Below are positions 34,283 through 46,278 of a DNA stretch of 64,000 nt, piece by piece (within the stretch, counting starts at the first letter, position 1; every line of letters starts with the position of its first letter). The position numbers and the translations under genes are program-made. Where the stretch lies: contig JBEWZL010000302.1 of assembly GCA_045837725.1 (NCBI GenBank), positions 248,001-312,000 of the forward strand, read 5' to 3'. The notes below the pieces were generated by a model. It had not been told where the DNA came from. It did not search any database and saw only the letters and a list, made by a program, of their open reading frames with translations. This DNA is from Vermamoeba vermiformis (taxonomy: Eukaryota; Tubulinea; Echinamoebida).

Positions 34283-37200
34283 ATGGCTGATAAGGGAGCT
34301 GCTTTCAAACACCGCATTATTATTGTTGGTAAGTCGGAATCACAGATTTGATCGGCCGAACGACCACGAGAATTGAAAGATTTGCCGATAATTTATGTGC
34401 TATAATGTATCATCGATTGGATGCCAGCCCATTATTGTTAATTATTATGCTTGTGCAAATTCGGATCTCGATCCTGCCATTTTCTTAATTTTTTTGTGGC
34501 TGCAGTCGTGTAAAATCAGTGCAATTAATTTTCCTAATAATTTTATTGGGATACAACGATATAGCACTTTGGCATTACCATAATCGTCGATAGAAAATAT
34601 TAATTAATTTTCGAATCCGCGATCGCAGGTCCCCCTGGCGCTGGTAAGGGAACACAAGCGAGAAGACTCTGCGAGAACTACAATTTGGAGCTCGTTTCCA
34701 CTGGTGACGTTTTGCGAACCGAGATTGGTAAGCTCCGATCTAGATCGAAAACATTGGCGGTTGCAATCAAAGCCACGATTACTGACTGATTATTCATATT
34801 GCTAGCTTCGGGATCTGTTTTGGGACGTTACATTCAAAACAACTGGAACAGAAATGCTTTGCGCAAGACTATTTTGGAGTTGTTGAAGGATCGTCTTTTG
34901 AACCTCAAGGACGTTAAGGGCTTCGTGTTGGATGGTGGTGCTAAGACTCTCGATGATGCCGAGCGCGTATGTAATGCATTTTTATTTGTTGCGAGCATCA
35001 TAGCTTAAATCTATCCGTACCACAGCTCGATGAAGTGTTCGCCTCGATCGGTGTCAGCGTCGATTACGTGTTTGACTTTGGCAACATGACCGAGCAAGAC
35101 ATGAAGGAAAGACTCAGCGGCCGATTGGTTCACTCTGGCTCTGGTCGCATTTATCACAAGAAATTCAATCCTCCCAAGGAAGAGGGCAAGGACGATGTAC
35201 GTGGAGCTGTTGATATCTGCATTCAAGACGAATTATTAATCATGTTTATTAAGGTCACTAAAGAGAACCTTGAAGTGCGTCACGACGACAAAGAAGAGGC
35301 CTTTGATATTCGCATTGCTGCTTACAACAGCCAAGCTGAAGGCATTCGCGAGCACTACAAGAAGAGCGGTGTCTTGTACAACATTGATGCCACGAAGAGC
35401 ATGGATGAGGTCTACGCTCAAATTAAGGACATTATCGAGAACCCTGAGAACATTCAACGCGCTGTTCAACGCCGTGAAGCTCTCGCTGCTGCCCCTCCTG
35501 CTGCTGCCAAAGGTACGTGATTTAAATATCAATCGAGTCACAGACTAACACGTCATTAGCGCCTGTTGCCGAGTTTGATGACCCCAACTTGAACTTGATT
35601 GCCAAGCCTGTCAGCACTACTTTTGAATGTGTTTTGAGGTACGTGAATTCTCATGGGAGGCTAGATATTTATATTAACGATTATTACAGGCAAATTGTTG
35701 TCGACTTGTCACAATCGAAGGTTCAACACAGCAAATTCCCTGGCACTCAAATCGTGTCCCTCTACAAGGATAACATTTCTTACATGGCTAAATTCCAATA
35801 CAGTACGTACTAGTTTAACCAAATTATCCATCTAATTGCTTTTGCAGTGGTTGCCCCCAAGCTCGATGGTATTCGATATTTCTTGCTCACTTACAACGGT
35901 GGTGTTTTCTTGGTTGATCGACGAATGAACGTCGTTCAATTGAGCTTGTTTGAAAAGTTGCCCGCTCAATTCAACAACTACTTGTTGGACGGTGAATTGA
36001 TCAATGGTGTCAACGAGAAGAAGGCTTCTTTGTTGAGATTTGTTGTCTTCGACGCCTTGTCCATCAACGGCAAGCCTGTAGTTACCGTTGAGAGCTTGAG
36101 CGAGAGACTTCACAGCGCTCATAAGTTGGTTGAATTTTTGAACAGACAACTCGCTGATGTAAGTTTGAACTTAGATACCTTTACGGATTGCTAACGTGTT
36201 GTAGAAACCCGCCCAAAAAGAGAAGTCCACTAGCAACCAACCCAAGAATATCTTCGATGTCTTGAACGCTGAAGAAGAAGAGGAAGAAAAGGTCGTTGAA
36301 AAGAAGCCTGTTGCCCCTGCTGCCCCTAAAGTCGCTTTTACTTTCACTTTCCAAAACTTCCAACCCATCACCAAGACAAAGGAGGTGCTCGAAAGCGAGG
36401 CTGACATGCCGTACAAGACTGACGGTGTTGTTTTCATGCCTGGCCACATGTTTTATAAATTGGGCTACAACCGCTACGCGATGAAATGGAAGCCCGATGA
36501 GCAAAACACAATCGACTTTGTGCTCGAGAAGGAGACTCTGGAAGATGGCAGCCCCGAATATCAGTTGAAGGTGCTCGGCAATGACGGAAAGAATGTAAAA
36601 TACGACGTCTTGCACCTGTTGCCTGTCGCTTTGAAGGAAGGCCAAGAACCCACCGAATTCGACAATTTGACTCCCGAGAAGTTGGTTGAACTCAACGGCA
36701 AGATTGTCGAATGCCGATGGGACCCTGAAATGGACTTGCCTGAAGGTGCTCAAAAAGCTGAAGAGAAGCCTGTTGAGGCCGTTACTCCTCGCGAAGAAGG
36801 CGAAGAGAAGCCCGAAGGTGAAGAGAAAGAGAAGCGTGCACACCGCGGAGGCTGGCGCATTGTCAAGACACGAACTGACAAAGAAACACCCAATGCTCAA
36901 TGGGTTGTCGAGGCTATGATCAACTGCGTCAAGGCACCCATCAGCAAGGAAGAGCTGTTGACCTTCATCACCGAGAAGGCCTCGACTTACAAGTCTCCTC
37001 ATCACCGCGCCAAGGGTCGCATCAACACCTCTCAAGAGTTGCGTGCTCCTGGTTCTGCCACCAAGGCCGATGATGACCGCAACTGGCGTCAACGCAGTGG
37101 TGAAACTGAAGGCGCTGAAGGCACTGCTGAGCCTCCTTCAACACCCTCGAAGTTGGCTCCTGGTGCTACTCCCGCCAGCTCTAACCCCACTACTCCTGCC

Positions 37201-37425
37201 AAGACCCCCTCGAAGCCTCAAGGCTCACCTTGGCGCACAATGGGCACTCCTGCCACCCCCTCCACTCCGAGCTCATCTGCCTCATCTGTTCCTTCTACCC
37301 CGTCAAAGAGTGTCGATGAAGACGATGACTTCATTGATCCTCACAAGGGCAAGCGAGACAAGAAGGGTCCTAGCCGTGGTGGTCGCGGTGGTGCTCAACG
37401 TGGTCGCGGCAGAGGCGGCAAATAA
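34283..37425 (+). CDS. Adenylate-kinase-like domain fused to mRNA capping guanylyltransferase
   Basis: ATG 34283 to TAA 37423-37425. Seven short introns join in frame. Residues ~10-225 form an adenylate-kinase fold: P-loop GPPGAGKGT (16-24), STGDVLR, and a long-form LID ([20 protein letters not shown], then RHDD). The NMP-binding loop, normally DGFPRT, reads DGGAKT (91-96). From ~250 the protein is a complete GTP:RNA guanylyltransferase: motif I APKLDGIR (Lys314), III LLDGELI, IIIa [44 protein letters not shown]. The tail is Pro/Ser/Thr-rich and ends in RGG repeats ([16 protein letters not shown]), which suggests RNA binding. Animal capping enzymes carry a cysteine-phosphatase triphosphatase here instead; a kinase in that slot suggests action on 5'-monophosphate or diphosphate RNA ends. 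Confidence 0.88.
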
Positions 37426-37540
37426 AATGATATGTGCGGCTAGCCATTGTCTTCGAATGACATCGAGGAGGCTCATGCTTGTCATTCGGGACATTTTGTA
37501 CTAACAATTGGTGTCGAAATAAATTAAAGCGGATGTTTAC

Positions 37541-38976
37541 TTAATTCTTCTTGTAGTTGCTCTTGTAGCCACCGTAATATTTCTTGAACTCGAGCTTTTT
37601 GTCGAGGTAGATCTTGCCGCGAGGTACTTGCATAGCCGAGGCCAATAGCGAATAGACTTGATCTCCCCAGTCTTCCATGGACAGTGCTGATTTAGGAGCG
37701 GCTGGAATGTCTTCGTCTATGATGTAGCGCACTTCCATCGAGTTAGAGAACTGACAGCACAACTTGAACAAGTGCACAATGAAGCTGCCTACGGTGTAGT
37801 TGGGCGAGAAGTCGTTGTAGTTGTATCTATCGAGCGTGTTAAGTACCGCTTTAGACATATTAATGGCGACTTACTTGAATGAAATGATGTGCACTTTGCG
37901 ATCCTTCAAATCGAACTTGGAGCTGATCACTGGAGCACAGCCCAACAAGATTTGACTGTTGGTGGTAGTGCCTTCAGGGAACACCACTACTGGACCACGC
38001 CATGACTTGCGAGTATCATTCATGACCGTGCTTAATTCTTTGGCCTAGTTCACCGTGTTAACAACCAATACTCCAGTTGACTTCCACTTACATCCTTGGT
38101 GGAGACTTGTCGGTCACGGATGGTGTGCAAGAACGCGCCCAATAGACTCTGAGGCACAACGACGCCCTAGTGTCGAGAGCATTAGTAACAGTGTGATGTG
38201 TAAAGTACTTGAATTACCTTGGCTGGAGTGCCTTTGAAATCATTAGGGACAGCTGTGAATTGCGGTGAAAATCTACAACGAGTCAGCATGAGACGCGATG
38301 TAACGACACGACACTGACCTGTACATCAAATAGAACAACTCGACATATGAGCCGTGATTGCTGATGATAAGATCTCCTCGTGCAATGTTCCGACCGATAG
38401 GCCACATGCTCGGAGTCCTATCGAGTGTCAATTAATATAGCTTAATATAGCAATGTCACGCACTTGTTTTGTTTCTTGGAGGGAATGTAGTGCGTGTTAA
38501 TGCTGTAAAAGCCGAGAATGAGCAACAAGACACGCGCAATCAAAATGTCATGCAGTCGTTGCACAGGGCGACGCAAAAACGGGATGAATATCTAGTCATA
38601 CTGTAGGTTAATATAAAGAGTGTGGTTGAACTAATTTAATTACAGATTTTCATACCAGACTGCTGACAGCAGAAAATAAGACGAGCCATAGGAAGACAAC
38701 CAAAAATAAAGGTAATCTAATCAGTGCCAATACAGGGCCAATCAAGTACCATTTCAATATTGATACTACTGATGACTGCGATTTTGCCTACGTGTCGAAA
38801 ACAATATTATTTTTTGCAAAGCAATCAATGTGCTTCAGAGCAATAATAACACAAGAATATTTAAAAATATTATTTGGAATTATTTTAGAATTTGTTGTTG
38901 ATTATTTCAATACCTTAGGAGGCAAAAAAGGATGCACACCAGTGTATGCGTCGCTGTACTCTCGAAACTTTTCCAT
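37541..38976 (-). CDS. Lysophospholipid acyltransferase (LPLAT; Loa1/Vps66-like)
   Basis: The stop TAA is 37543-37541; the chosen start is ATG 38976 (MEKFREYSDAYTGVHPFLPP). Two hydrophobic segments (SILKWYLIGPVLALIRLPLF, continuing to LVLFSAVSSL; and LIARVLLLILGFYSI) precede the catalytic half. Block I reads ISNHGSYVEL, an HX4E in place of the usual HX4D; block III is FPEGTTTNSQILL. These and the overall order match the fungal Loa1/Vps66 branch of LPLATs, which acylate lysophosphatidate on ER and lipid droplets. An upstream extension (ATVLDYWPR) is open to a splice-acceptor-like cataag, so the first exon might lie further upstream. It converges on the capping-enzyme gene. Confidence 0.78.
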
Positions 38977-39345
38977 GCGTGGCCAGTAGTCAAGAACTGT
39001 TGCCTTATGCTAGGACGAGCAAAAATGAATGAAGGATGTGGCACCGACGTTTTGGTCGACGAATCCGGATGAAATTTCTCTATTCAACATTTCTCGCGGC
39101 GGAGATATAATCTAATTAACTAATCGGCACTATTTTTTACGTATTTGTTCACCGTGGCGCCAGAAGCAAGAGGAGAAAGCTCAATCCCTCAAAGTTCGAA
39201 ACTACAAAAGCGGGCATCTTCGTTCAGTTCAGATCACCATAGCTTCAAAATTGCATTGTGCAGCCACAAAAAAATACTAGACTCATAAGATCACTTTAGC
39301 AGCACATGGGAAAACAAAAGAAGTAATTTTAAAAAATTTGTACAA
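38977..39345. promoter_or_regulatory. Divergent intergenic region, LPLAT / C2-RasGAP-LIM
   Basis: The 369 bp lie between two divergent starts. I see no gene. A first LPLAT exon may lie here if the coding region extends upstream of 38976. The RasGAP ATG is preceded by an A/T-rich leader (aaaaaatttgtacaa). Confidence 0.4.
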
Positions 39346-42300
39346 ATGGATTTCACTACCACCCACTTTCGGCGAGTGCTATTTATCAAAAGTACGTATA
39401 ATATGCAATTGTGTAGAGAGAATAACACATTAAATTTCTTTCACGTGATTTCTCATTGCTAATCCAATTTTAAATTTTTAGTTTATGAAGCTAGAGGCTT
39501 GCCAAAAGGTTAGTATCACTCATAAATGAATATATTGGCATTTTTAGCAAGAATACCGCTATTTAATCTTGCGGTTGAACCGAAATTCTTTCAGATCGAA
39601 CTGCTTGCGGTACAAAATTGGTTACTTAACGGAGGACAATACTTAACTTTATTTTTTGTTAGGCAAGGGTTACTATTGCACAATAACGTTGGGTGATCGT
39701 ATTTGGCGAACGAAAACAACGTGGAAAGACGATAATGTTTACGGCGACGAGTTCACACTGTAAGCAACGGTTCAATTGTAATAGTGGATCTAACGACACT
39801 AGGGAGCTGAGTAATGCGCGCGATCCTATTGCAATATATGTGTACAAGGATCGTTCCAAGAAGAGTGATCGGCGAGTGGGCCGTATTGAAGTGAGCACGA
39901 ACATTATGCGCAAGAGTTTCGCTTTTGATCGCTGGGTCCCGTTGCTGGAAATGAACGACAAGCTGTCCAAGGGCGAGCTGCGGATAAAATTGCAATATGA
40001 CGTGAGTTTATATGACTGGTGGACTTACCCGTGATGCTAAACACTGCTTTAGGAAGATGTAATTCTGCCAACAAATATGTACTCAGAGTTCTCGAGAGTA
40101 AGTTGTGCACAGCTCGTAGCAGTTAATATTAACACCTTGCAGTTAATTTTGCGGGAAGATCTGTCTACAGTGAAGTTGATTGAAAAACTTGCGCGCGATA
40201 AGTATCACGTGGGCAAGTTCTTAGCGGCAATCTTCGCGTCACATCAACAGGCGGAGAAGTTACTGGGCTACTTGGTGTTAAAAGAAGTGATGGTCACTGA
40301 CAATCCCTCGACTCTATTCAGAAGTGGTTCATTCGCCACTAAAGCCATTGAGTTCGTGCTCAAGACGTTTGGTCAACCCTATCTGATCAGTGTCATTAAG
40401 CCGATTTTAATCGCGATCACTCAGAGCGATCAATCCTGTGAGGTACGTTTGGGTGGCCCTTAATGCACGAATATTGATGATATTATTCAGATTGACCGAA
40501 ACAAAATGGAATCGGGGGAGGACATCACAAAGAATATTGAGCAATTAAAGAGTAATGTTACTTTGGCCATTGACCGAATATTCAATTCACTCCAACAATT
40601 TCCTTTGTAAGTCCATAGGCTTCAATCAGTGACGAAAATTGACAATTTGTTGCAGACTTGTGCGGAAGATCCTCCGAAATATTCACACTCACACTGTTTT
40701 CAAGTTCCCGCAAAGAGAGACAGTTCATTTTTCTGCAGTAGGAGGCACCTTATTCTTGCGGTTCATCATCCCAGTATTTTTGGCTCCCTGGCAAGTGCTG
40801 TGCGAGGTCGATGACCCCGTGCCCACATCAAAACAGCTGCGTAATATGACCCTCGTGGGCACTGTGCTACAGAAGCTCGCCAATATGCAACTGTTCACTC
40901 ATCAAGAGATGCCTTATCTGGAGCTGAATCCCGTGTTGGAAGCACAGTTCGAGACATACAAAACATTCGTCGAAGCAGCTATCAGCGTGCCAGTAAGTTG
41001 TTGGATTATAGTTCATACCACCGCGGTATTAACTAGTTCTAGGAAATTGCTGAAAACGAGTACTACGATGGCAAGATAATCAGTGTTGATTTTCATCTGA
41101 CTGATTTGCTCAACTTCCTGATCGATCACAAAGCTGCCGCAGAAGCTTTACCAAACAATGTACGTTAATACTGCCCTTGATAGCTCGTGCTCACAATGCA
41201 ACAGGAGGCGGATGAATTACTAGCAGTGGTGACCACGCTACAGGCATCGATAGATAAAGAGCGCAAGCGATTAGAGGGCATGGACAAGTTGAGGTCGGGG
41301 CCTATTGGTCGCAATCAAGCTGGAAGTGCCGCGGCACACGTTGCGTCAGTAGACCGATTGGTTGCGTGGCTGGTAGAAGGCAACGATGGAGCACCACCGC
41401 CGGAGCTGGCCGAAAGAAGTCACTCGCGCTCTACTCCTTCATCACCAGCACTGAGTAAGAAGCGAGAAAGGCGCAGTCCTAGTGTCGTAGAAATATTCGA
41501 ACAGCCTTCGAAGACGAAATCAACTCCCGATTTGAGCAAATCACTCAAAGAGCGGCGAGATAAGGAGAAGGATAAAACAAAAGAGAAGGAAAAGGAGAAA
41601 AACAAAGACAAGGACAAATCAAAAGGTCGCAGCAATAGCGGCAGTCCAAAGAGAAATCACAAGCCATACAAAAGAAGTTTATCGAGCAAGAGCTTGAGGA
41701 AGACAGTCGACGGAAAGTTGAAAACATCTAACGACGAGAGCGACAACGACAAGGAGAACAAACGGCACAGCAGTCCGAGCAAACGAGCGGCCAAGGGATC
41801 TGTCACCAGTTCACCAGGCAAGAGCAAACAGCGAGACCAAATTGAAGATAAGCCACCAGTATCGTGGGCTAATTCCACATTTGATCCGAGGCTGAAGAAA
41901 TCAGAAGAATCTCTCGACCAGTATATTGAGCCGCAAAGCATGCCACTTCACAGCCCGCTGAGTGCCTCGTCTGAAGTCACTCCTGAAGAGTCGAGTTCAA
42001 GTTCGAGCGAGGAGGTAAAGCAACCAGAGCCAGTGAAGGAGAGCAATACGACGAACACAAATGAAGCGGAGGTCACAGAACCACCTACGTCACCTCGTAG
42101 GGCTGAGATGATGCGCAGCGATTCAACTCCGATCCGACGACCGGCGCTGTCAGCACCTGTCAAGCACAAGCTCTCTGCTGGTCAGAACTCATTGCCCGCA
42201 CTGAAAGCAGGCCTGTCGAAGGTGCCAATGCTGCCATCAAAAGCTTTAAATATAGACCAGTCGAACTCACCACGAGCACTAGTAGCAGTACCCAAATCAG

Positions 42301-43101
42301 TGCCTATTAAACCACCGTCCCCTGGCTCAGCCCGCACGTCTGCCGAGACCACAAAGATCTCGTTAGTACCTAAGCGAGACACTGTCGTACGATCCTGTCA
42401 GTACTGCAAAGAGGAGATTGCTGTTGGCAAGGAGTATCTCGAGTACAAAGAGCTGTCATTCCATCCGCATCATTTCTTGTGCGCAACGTGCGGCATTGAT
42501 CTCAAGTTCTTGGGCTTCAGTCTATTCAGAGACATTCCTGTATGTCGATTTTGCTTTGATAGACTGAAGAAGGCCGAGGACACTGCGAGGTACGACCACT
42601 CGATCGATGGATTCTTTATTAATAATAACGATGTTCCGTAGATGTTCGAGTTGTGGAGAGGATTTGAAAGAGGAGCCAGAGAGTGGCAAAGTGTGGGCAC
42701 TCAATCGCTGGTGGCACAACAAATGTTTCAAGTGCCACGGTTGCGGCGGGGATTTTGCGAACGGAAATTACTTCTCGGGACCTGACAACGCGCCTTATTG
42801 CAAGACGTAAGTCCATCCATAGGATAGTTAGTTTAATATCTAATCTGTTCGTAGGTGTATTTTCTTGGGTCGTGTCAAGAGGAGCAACACGTTGACGTTG
42901 TCGGCCAAACCCACAACACCACTTAGTTCAAGACAGACACACGTGTGCGTGGAGTGTTTCAGACCTATCACTGGCGAGATGTATGTTGCTATGGGCAACA
43001 AGTATCACCCGGAACACTTTAAGTGCGACGTGTGCGATCTGATCTTGAAAGACGGCAATTACGTACTTGCTAATGGCAAGAAGACGTGTCCCACACATTA
43101 A
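39346..43101 (+). CDS. C2-RasGAP-LIM-LIM-LIM protein
   Basis: ATG 39346 (MDFTTTHFRRVLF) to TAA 43099-43101. A C2 domain (ARGLPKGKGYYCTITLGDRI; PIAIYVYKDRS) leads to a RasGAP domain. The arginine-finger motif TLFRSGSFATKAIE is intact, as is TLFLRFIIPV (the FLR signature), so Ras-GTPase activation is likely. A ~350-residue Ser/Lys-rich linker in one long exon (41206 onward) follows, then three LIM domains. LIM1 is CQYC...HHFLCATC...CRFC; LIM2 follows a short intron beginning near 42593 (CSSC...CFKCHGC...YC); LIM3 is CVEC...HFKCDVC and ends CPTH*. LIM domains dock on cytoskeletal partners, so recruitment to actin or adhesion sites is plausible. I know of no common family with this exact order. 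Confidence 0.87.
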
Positions 43102-43289
43102 TACTGTTGTATCAATAAAATCAATTGTATAATAAGCCCGGAATACGATTCTTTGTAATACGGAGACTTGCCATATTTAGCCGAAATCTTGTCTCGCGCA
43201 TTGCGGCATCTATTTAATTTTTACTAAGAGCAACATTAATTTATTTTTATATATTTAAGACAACAAATTGCAAACTGTTGGCGTTCAGC

Positions 43290-46117
43290 ATGGATCGACC
43301 GCGTGCGTACTCGATCGGCACTGGCGTTCCGCCTGAGCAACGCGACGATACTGACGAGCTGAAAATTGAAGCCAAAGAGCCCACACAAATATTAACAACT
43401 GCAATTATCACGGGAACCACCATCCGCCAAGAGGGCAAGCAACAGTTCACGGTAAGCATCCACGTCATTAATTAGAATTACAGCTCAGTTTGAAATTTTA
43501 AGCGATTAATTGGTTGCTATATTAATAGTAATTATAAATTGCACTTGAATATTGAACCGTTGTACAAATATCCATTTTTATTTCAGCAAATTTGCAATAT
43601 TTCTAGCTCGTTGGCCTAAGTATAAGCTCAAATAATTAAATATCATCTATGAAATCGCAAATACGCTCAGAAATTTGATTTATTTTTGTAATTTCCGTGG
43701 AGAATCATGAATTAAATTGAATCGACAAGCGAATAAATGGACTAATACGCCCCGCGCATATCACTCCTCGAACTTGACACTAATCACTGAATTATTCCCG
43801 CAGGAATATGAAATTCTCGTAACCGAAGACATCTCGTCGTGGATCATAAAACGCCGCTACAAGCAATTCTACAAGTTAAATGACTACGTAAGTGCATTGA
43901 ACAGCGTATATTCTTACCATAACCATCGTAGTTGAAAAGCACGTTCGGAGCACTGGTTCCAAAGAGCTTCCCTCCAAAACAGATCACGACGAACAAAAAT
44001 CAAGCGTTATCCCCACACGCAATTGATAGGAGGCATCAAATACTTCAAAATTGGTTGCAATTAGTATTGAACAATAGAGTTCTTGCCCAGGACGCGAAGC
44101 TACGTTTATTTTTGACGCAAGATCGAGTCCAAGTTGATTTCAGACCAGTGTAAGTATTCAATAATATGCTTATTATTCTGTGTACAATAATAACTCGTGA
44201 TGTAGTGTAAATAGAAATAGATCGCGATCAGATGCTAAATATCAGAGCGCGAATGACTACATGGGCTATTTATATCACTACAAAAAAGGTCATTGGAAGA
44301 AACGCTGGTTCATTTTGCGTCAAGGACTATTGTACAAATATGCCAATCCTAAAGACAAACATCCATATGGCTGGTATGACTTGAAGGACGCAAAGGCAGT
44401 CAGCATGTCGTTGCAACAAGTAGAACAGCTTAAAACTGTTGAACGAAGGATTAAACGACGTGATTGTAAGTGACACGTGTCAAATGGTGTCTCGTACTGA
44501 CTCGTTGACAGCTGGAAGGAAATCTCCCGAGTCATTGTCGCCTTCGTTGAACAATGACAGACGAGTCAACTTCAAAGTTAAAACCACAGAATCGACGGAC
44601 AAACTTACCTTGACGCCGGACACTGACGGACCTCTCTCAGAGCCCTTGGTAAGTAGCGTGCTGCATTTACTTTGAAATCTAACACCGGTACAGAGTCCAA
44701 AGAAAACTCGATCACCGTCCATTGAACGTCGAGGCTCACTTACTAAGGACAGAGGCGATTATGGCTTCAGTATCGAATGCGAGCAGTATCCTAAAATGGT
44801 AAGTGCCTATTGCGTGCAGAATTGTTGCTAATCATAGCACACAGATCTTCACAGCTGAAAGTGAAAATGAACGCGTCTGTTGGCTGGCAGCATTCAACAA
44901 ACCATCCGAGACCCAAATCACAGGCAGTCCAGGCACTATGTCACCGCGACCTCGTGCATCATCCTCACACGATGTGATGGCCAACCCGCGTGATTCATAC
45001 TCAAGTTCGATATTCGGAGTGCCGCTGGATCAAATAGACGAGATTGATATCGACGGTGTACCAGTGTTTATTTCAACTATTTTAGACTATATTGAAGCTA
45101 CGGCACTGCACAAAGAAGATCTGTTCACCTACTCGCCTGACGCCAACGTGAAAAAGCTGATTGAGAATCAAGGAGACCTAGATCTGACGGTCATTGACAG
45201 TCCACACGCTGTAGCAGGTCTCGTTATCGAATGGCTCGTAGATTTACCAACGCCCATTGTACCTGATGACTTTTATGACGCATTCTTTGGCGCATTCAGT
45301 AAGTAATACGAATTTGACATGAACTGGTGACTCATTCATTGTACTTAGAAATCGAATCCATTCAAGCACGACACGCAGTAGTGAGCACGATTATATCTCA
45401 ATTGCCAGAGATCAACCGCTGCTTGTTGTTCAAATTATTCCGCTTCTTGCACGTGGCCAGTACCAAAAAGCCTCTGCAGAAAGAAAGAGTTGTCAAACTG
45501 TTTGGCCGATTAGTATTCAGACCTCTGCCTGATCACGACAAGAACGGCTCAGTGTACCGCTTGACCTCTGAACTGATCGACTATTACACTCTGATTGAGG
45601 TACACTATCCAATTTGATATTCACGCAGAAACTAATAGCTATTCTGTTATAGCCACCCAGTACACCGCGTGACCCTCGAATTGAGCGCACAGATTCGTTC
45701 TACACTGGGCTGATATCCAAGTTGAAGACACTCGACCAGGGCAATCAAGGCAACATGATTGTCGAGCACGCTGATGAGGGCAGCAACGAAGAGGTGACCA
45801 TTGTGACGCAGGTCTCGTCCAATGATCGCGAGCGGTTCATTACTATTCAACACAAGAAGAGTCCGCGCGGTGAAGGACCAATCAGCGCGGTCAATTCGAT
45901 GCCCAAGATCACTGTCAAGAGCTCACCGACTATGAAATCTCCGCTGGAACTTGACGAACCATATGACGATGTGTCGAGCAGTGCTGAAGAGGCCTCTATT
46001 CGACAAGTGGCAGACAAGCAGCTGTTCGATGCTATTTTTGGCTTTGAGAGCGATGAGGGCAGTGATTTTGAAAGCGATGAAGCGCCGAAAGAGAGGCTCT
46101 CTAACAGCTTGCACTGA
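43290..46117 (+). CDS. PX-PH-RhoGAP-like protein, arginine finger absent
   Basis: ATG 43290 (MDRPRAYSIGTGVPPEQRDD), stop TGA 46115-46117. The first intron (~43453-43803) is unusually long at ~350 bp. A PX domain (YEILVTEDISSWIIKRRYKQ, with basic phosphoinositide-binding residues) is followed by a PH domain opening MGYLYHYKKGHWKKRWFILR. The PH domain closes only after a ~100-residue Ser-rich insert (ERVCWLAAFNK), so it is a split PH. The RhoGAP domain starts SSIFGVPLDQ; helix A, normally GIFR, reads DLFT, so the catalytic Arg is missing, while AGLVIEWLVDLPTPIVP and the later helices remain. The tail is acidic (FGFESDEGSDFESDEA). I infer Rho-family binding without GTPase activation, targeted by PX/PH to phosphoinositide membranes. 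Confidence 0.83.
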
Positions 46118-46278
46118 AAACGTAACTTGTAATAAATATTTGTAATAAATAAGCAATAATACGGTGATCAAGAACACCCATGTTAGTGCCCGTACTCTCC
46201 TGTGATTGAAGTTCGGTGACATTTTTTCTGGTTCAACTTAACCGTATATTTTATTTTGTCTCCCAACAAGAGTGCATC

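Noticed and set aside
36181-37092. 303-codon open frame on the minus strand
   Set aside because: It lies wholly antisense to the guanylyltransferase exons, whose motifs are all intact, and its product is low-complexity Leu/Phe-rich.
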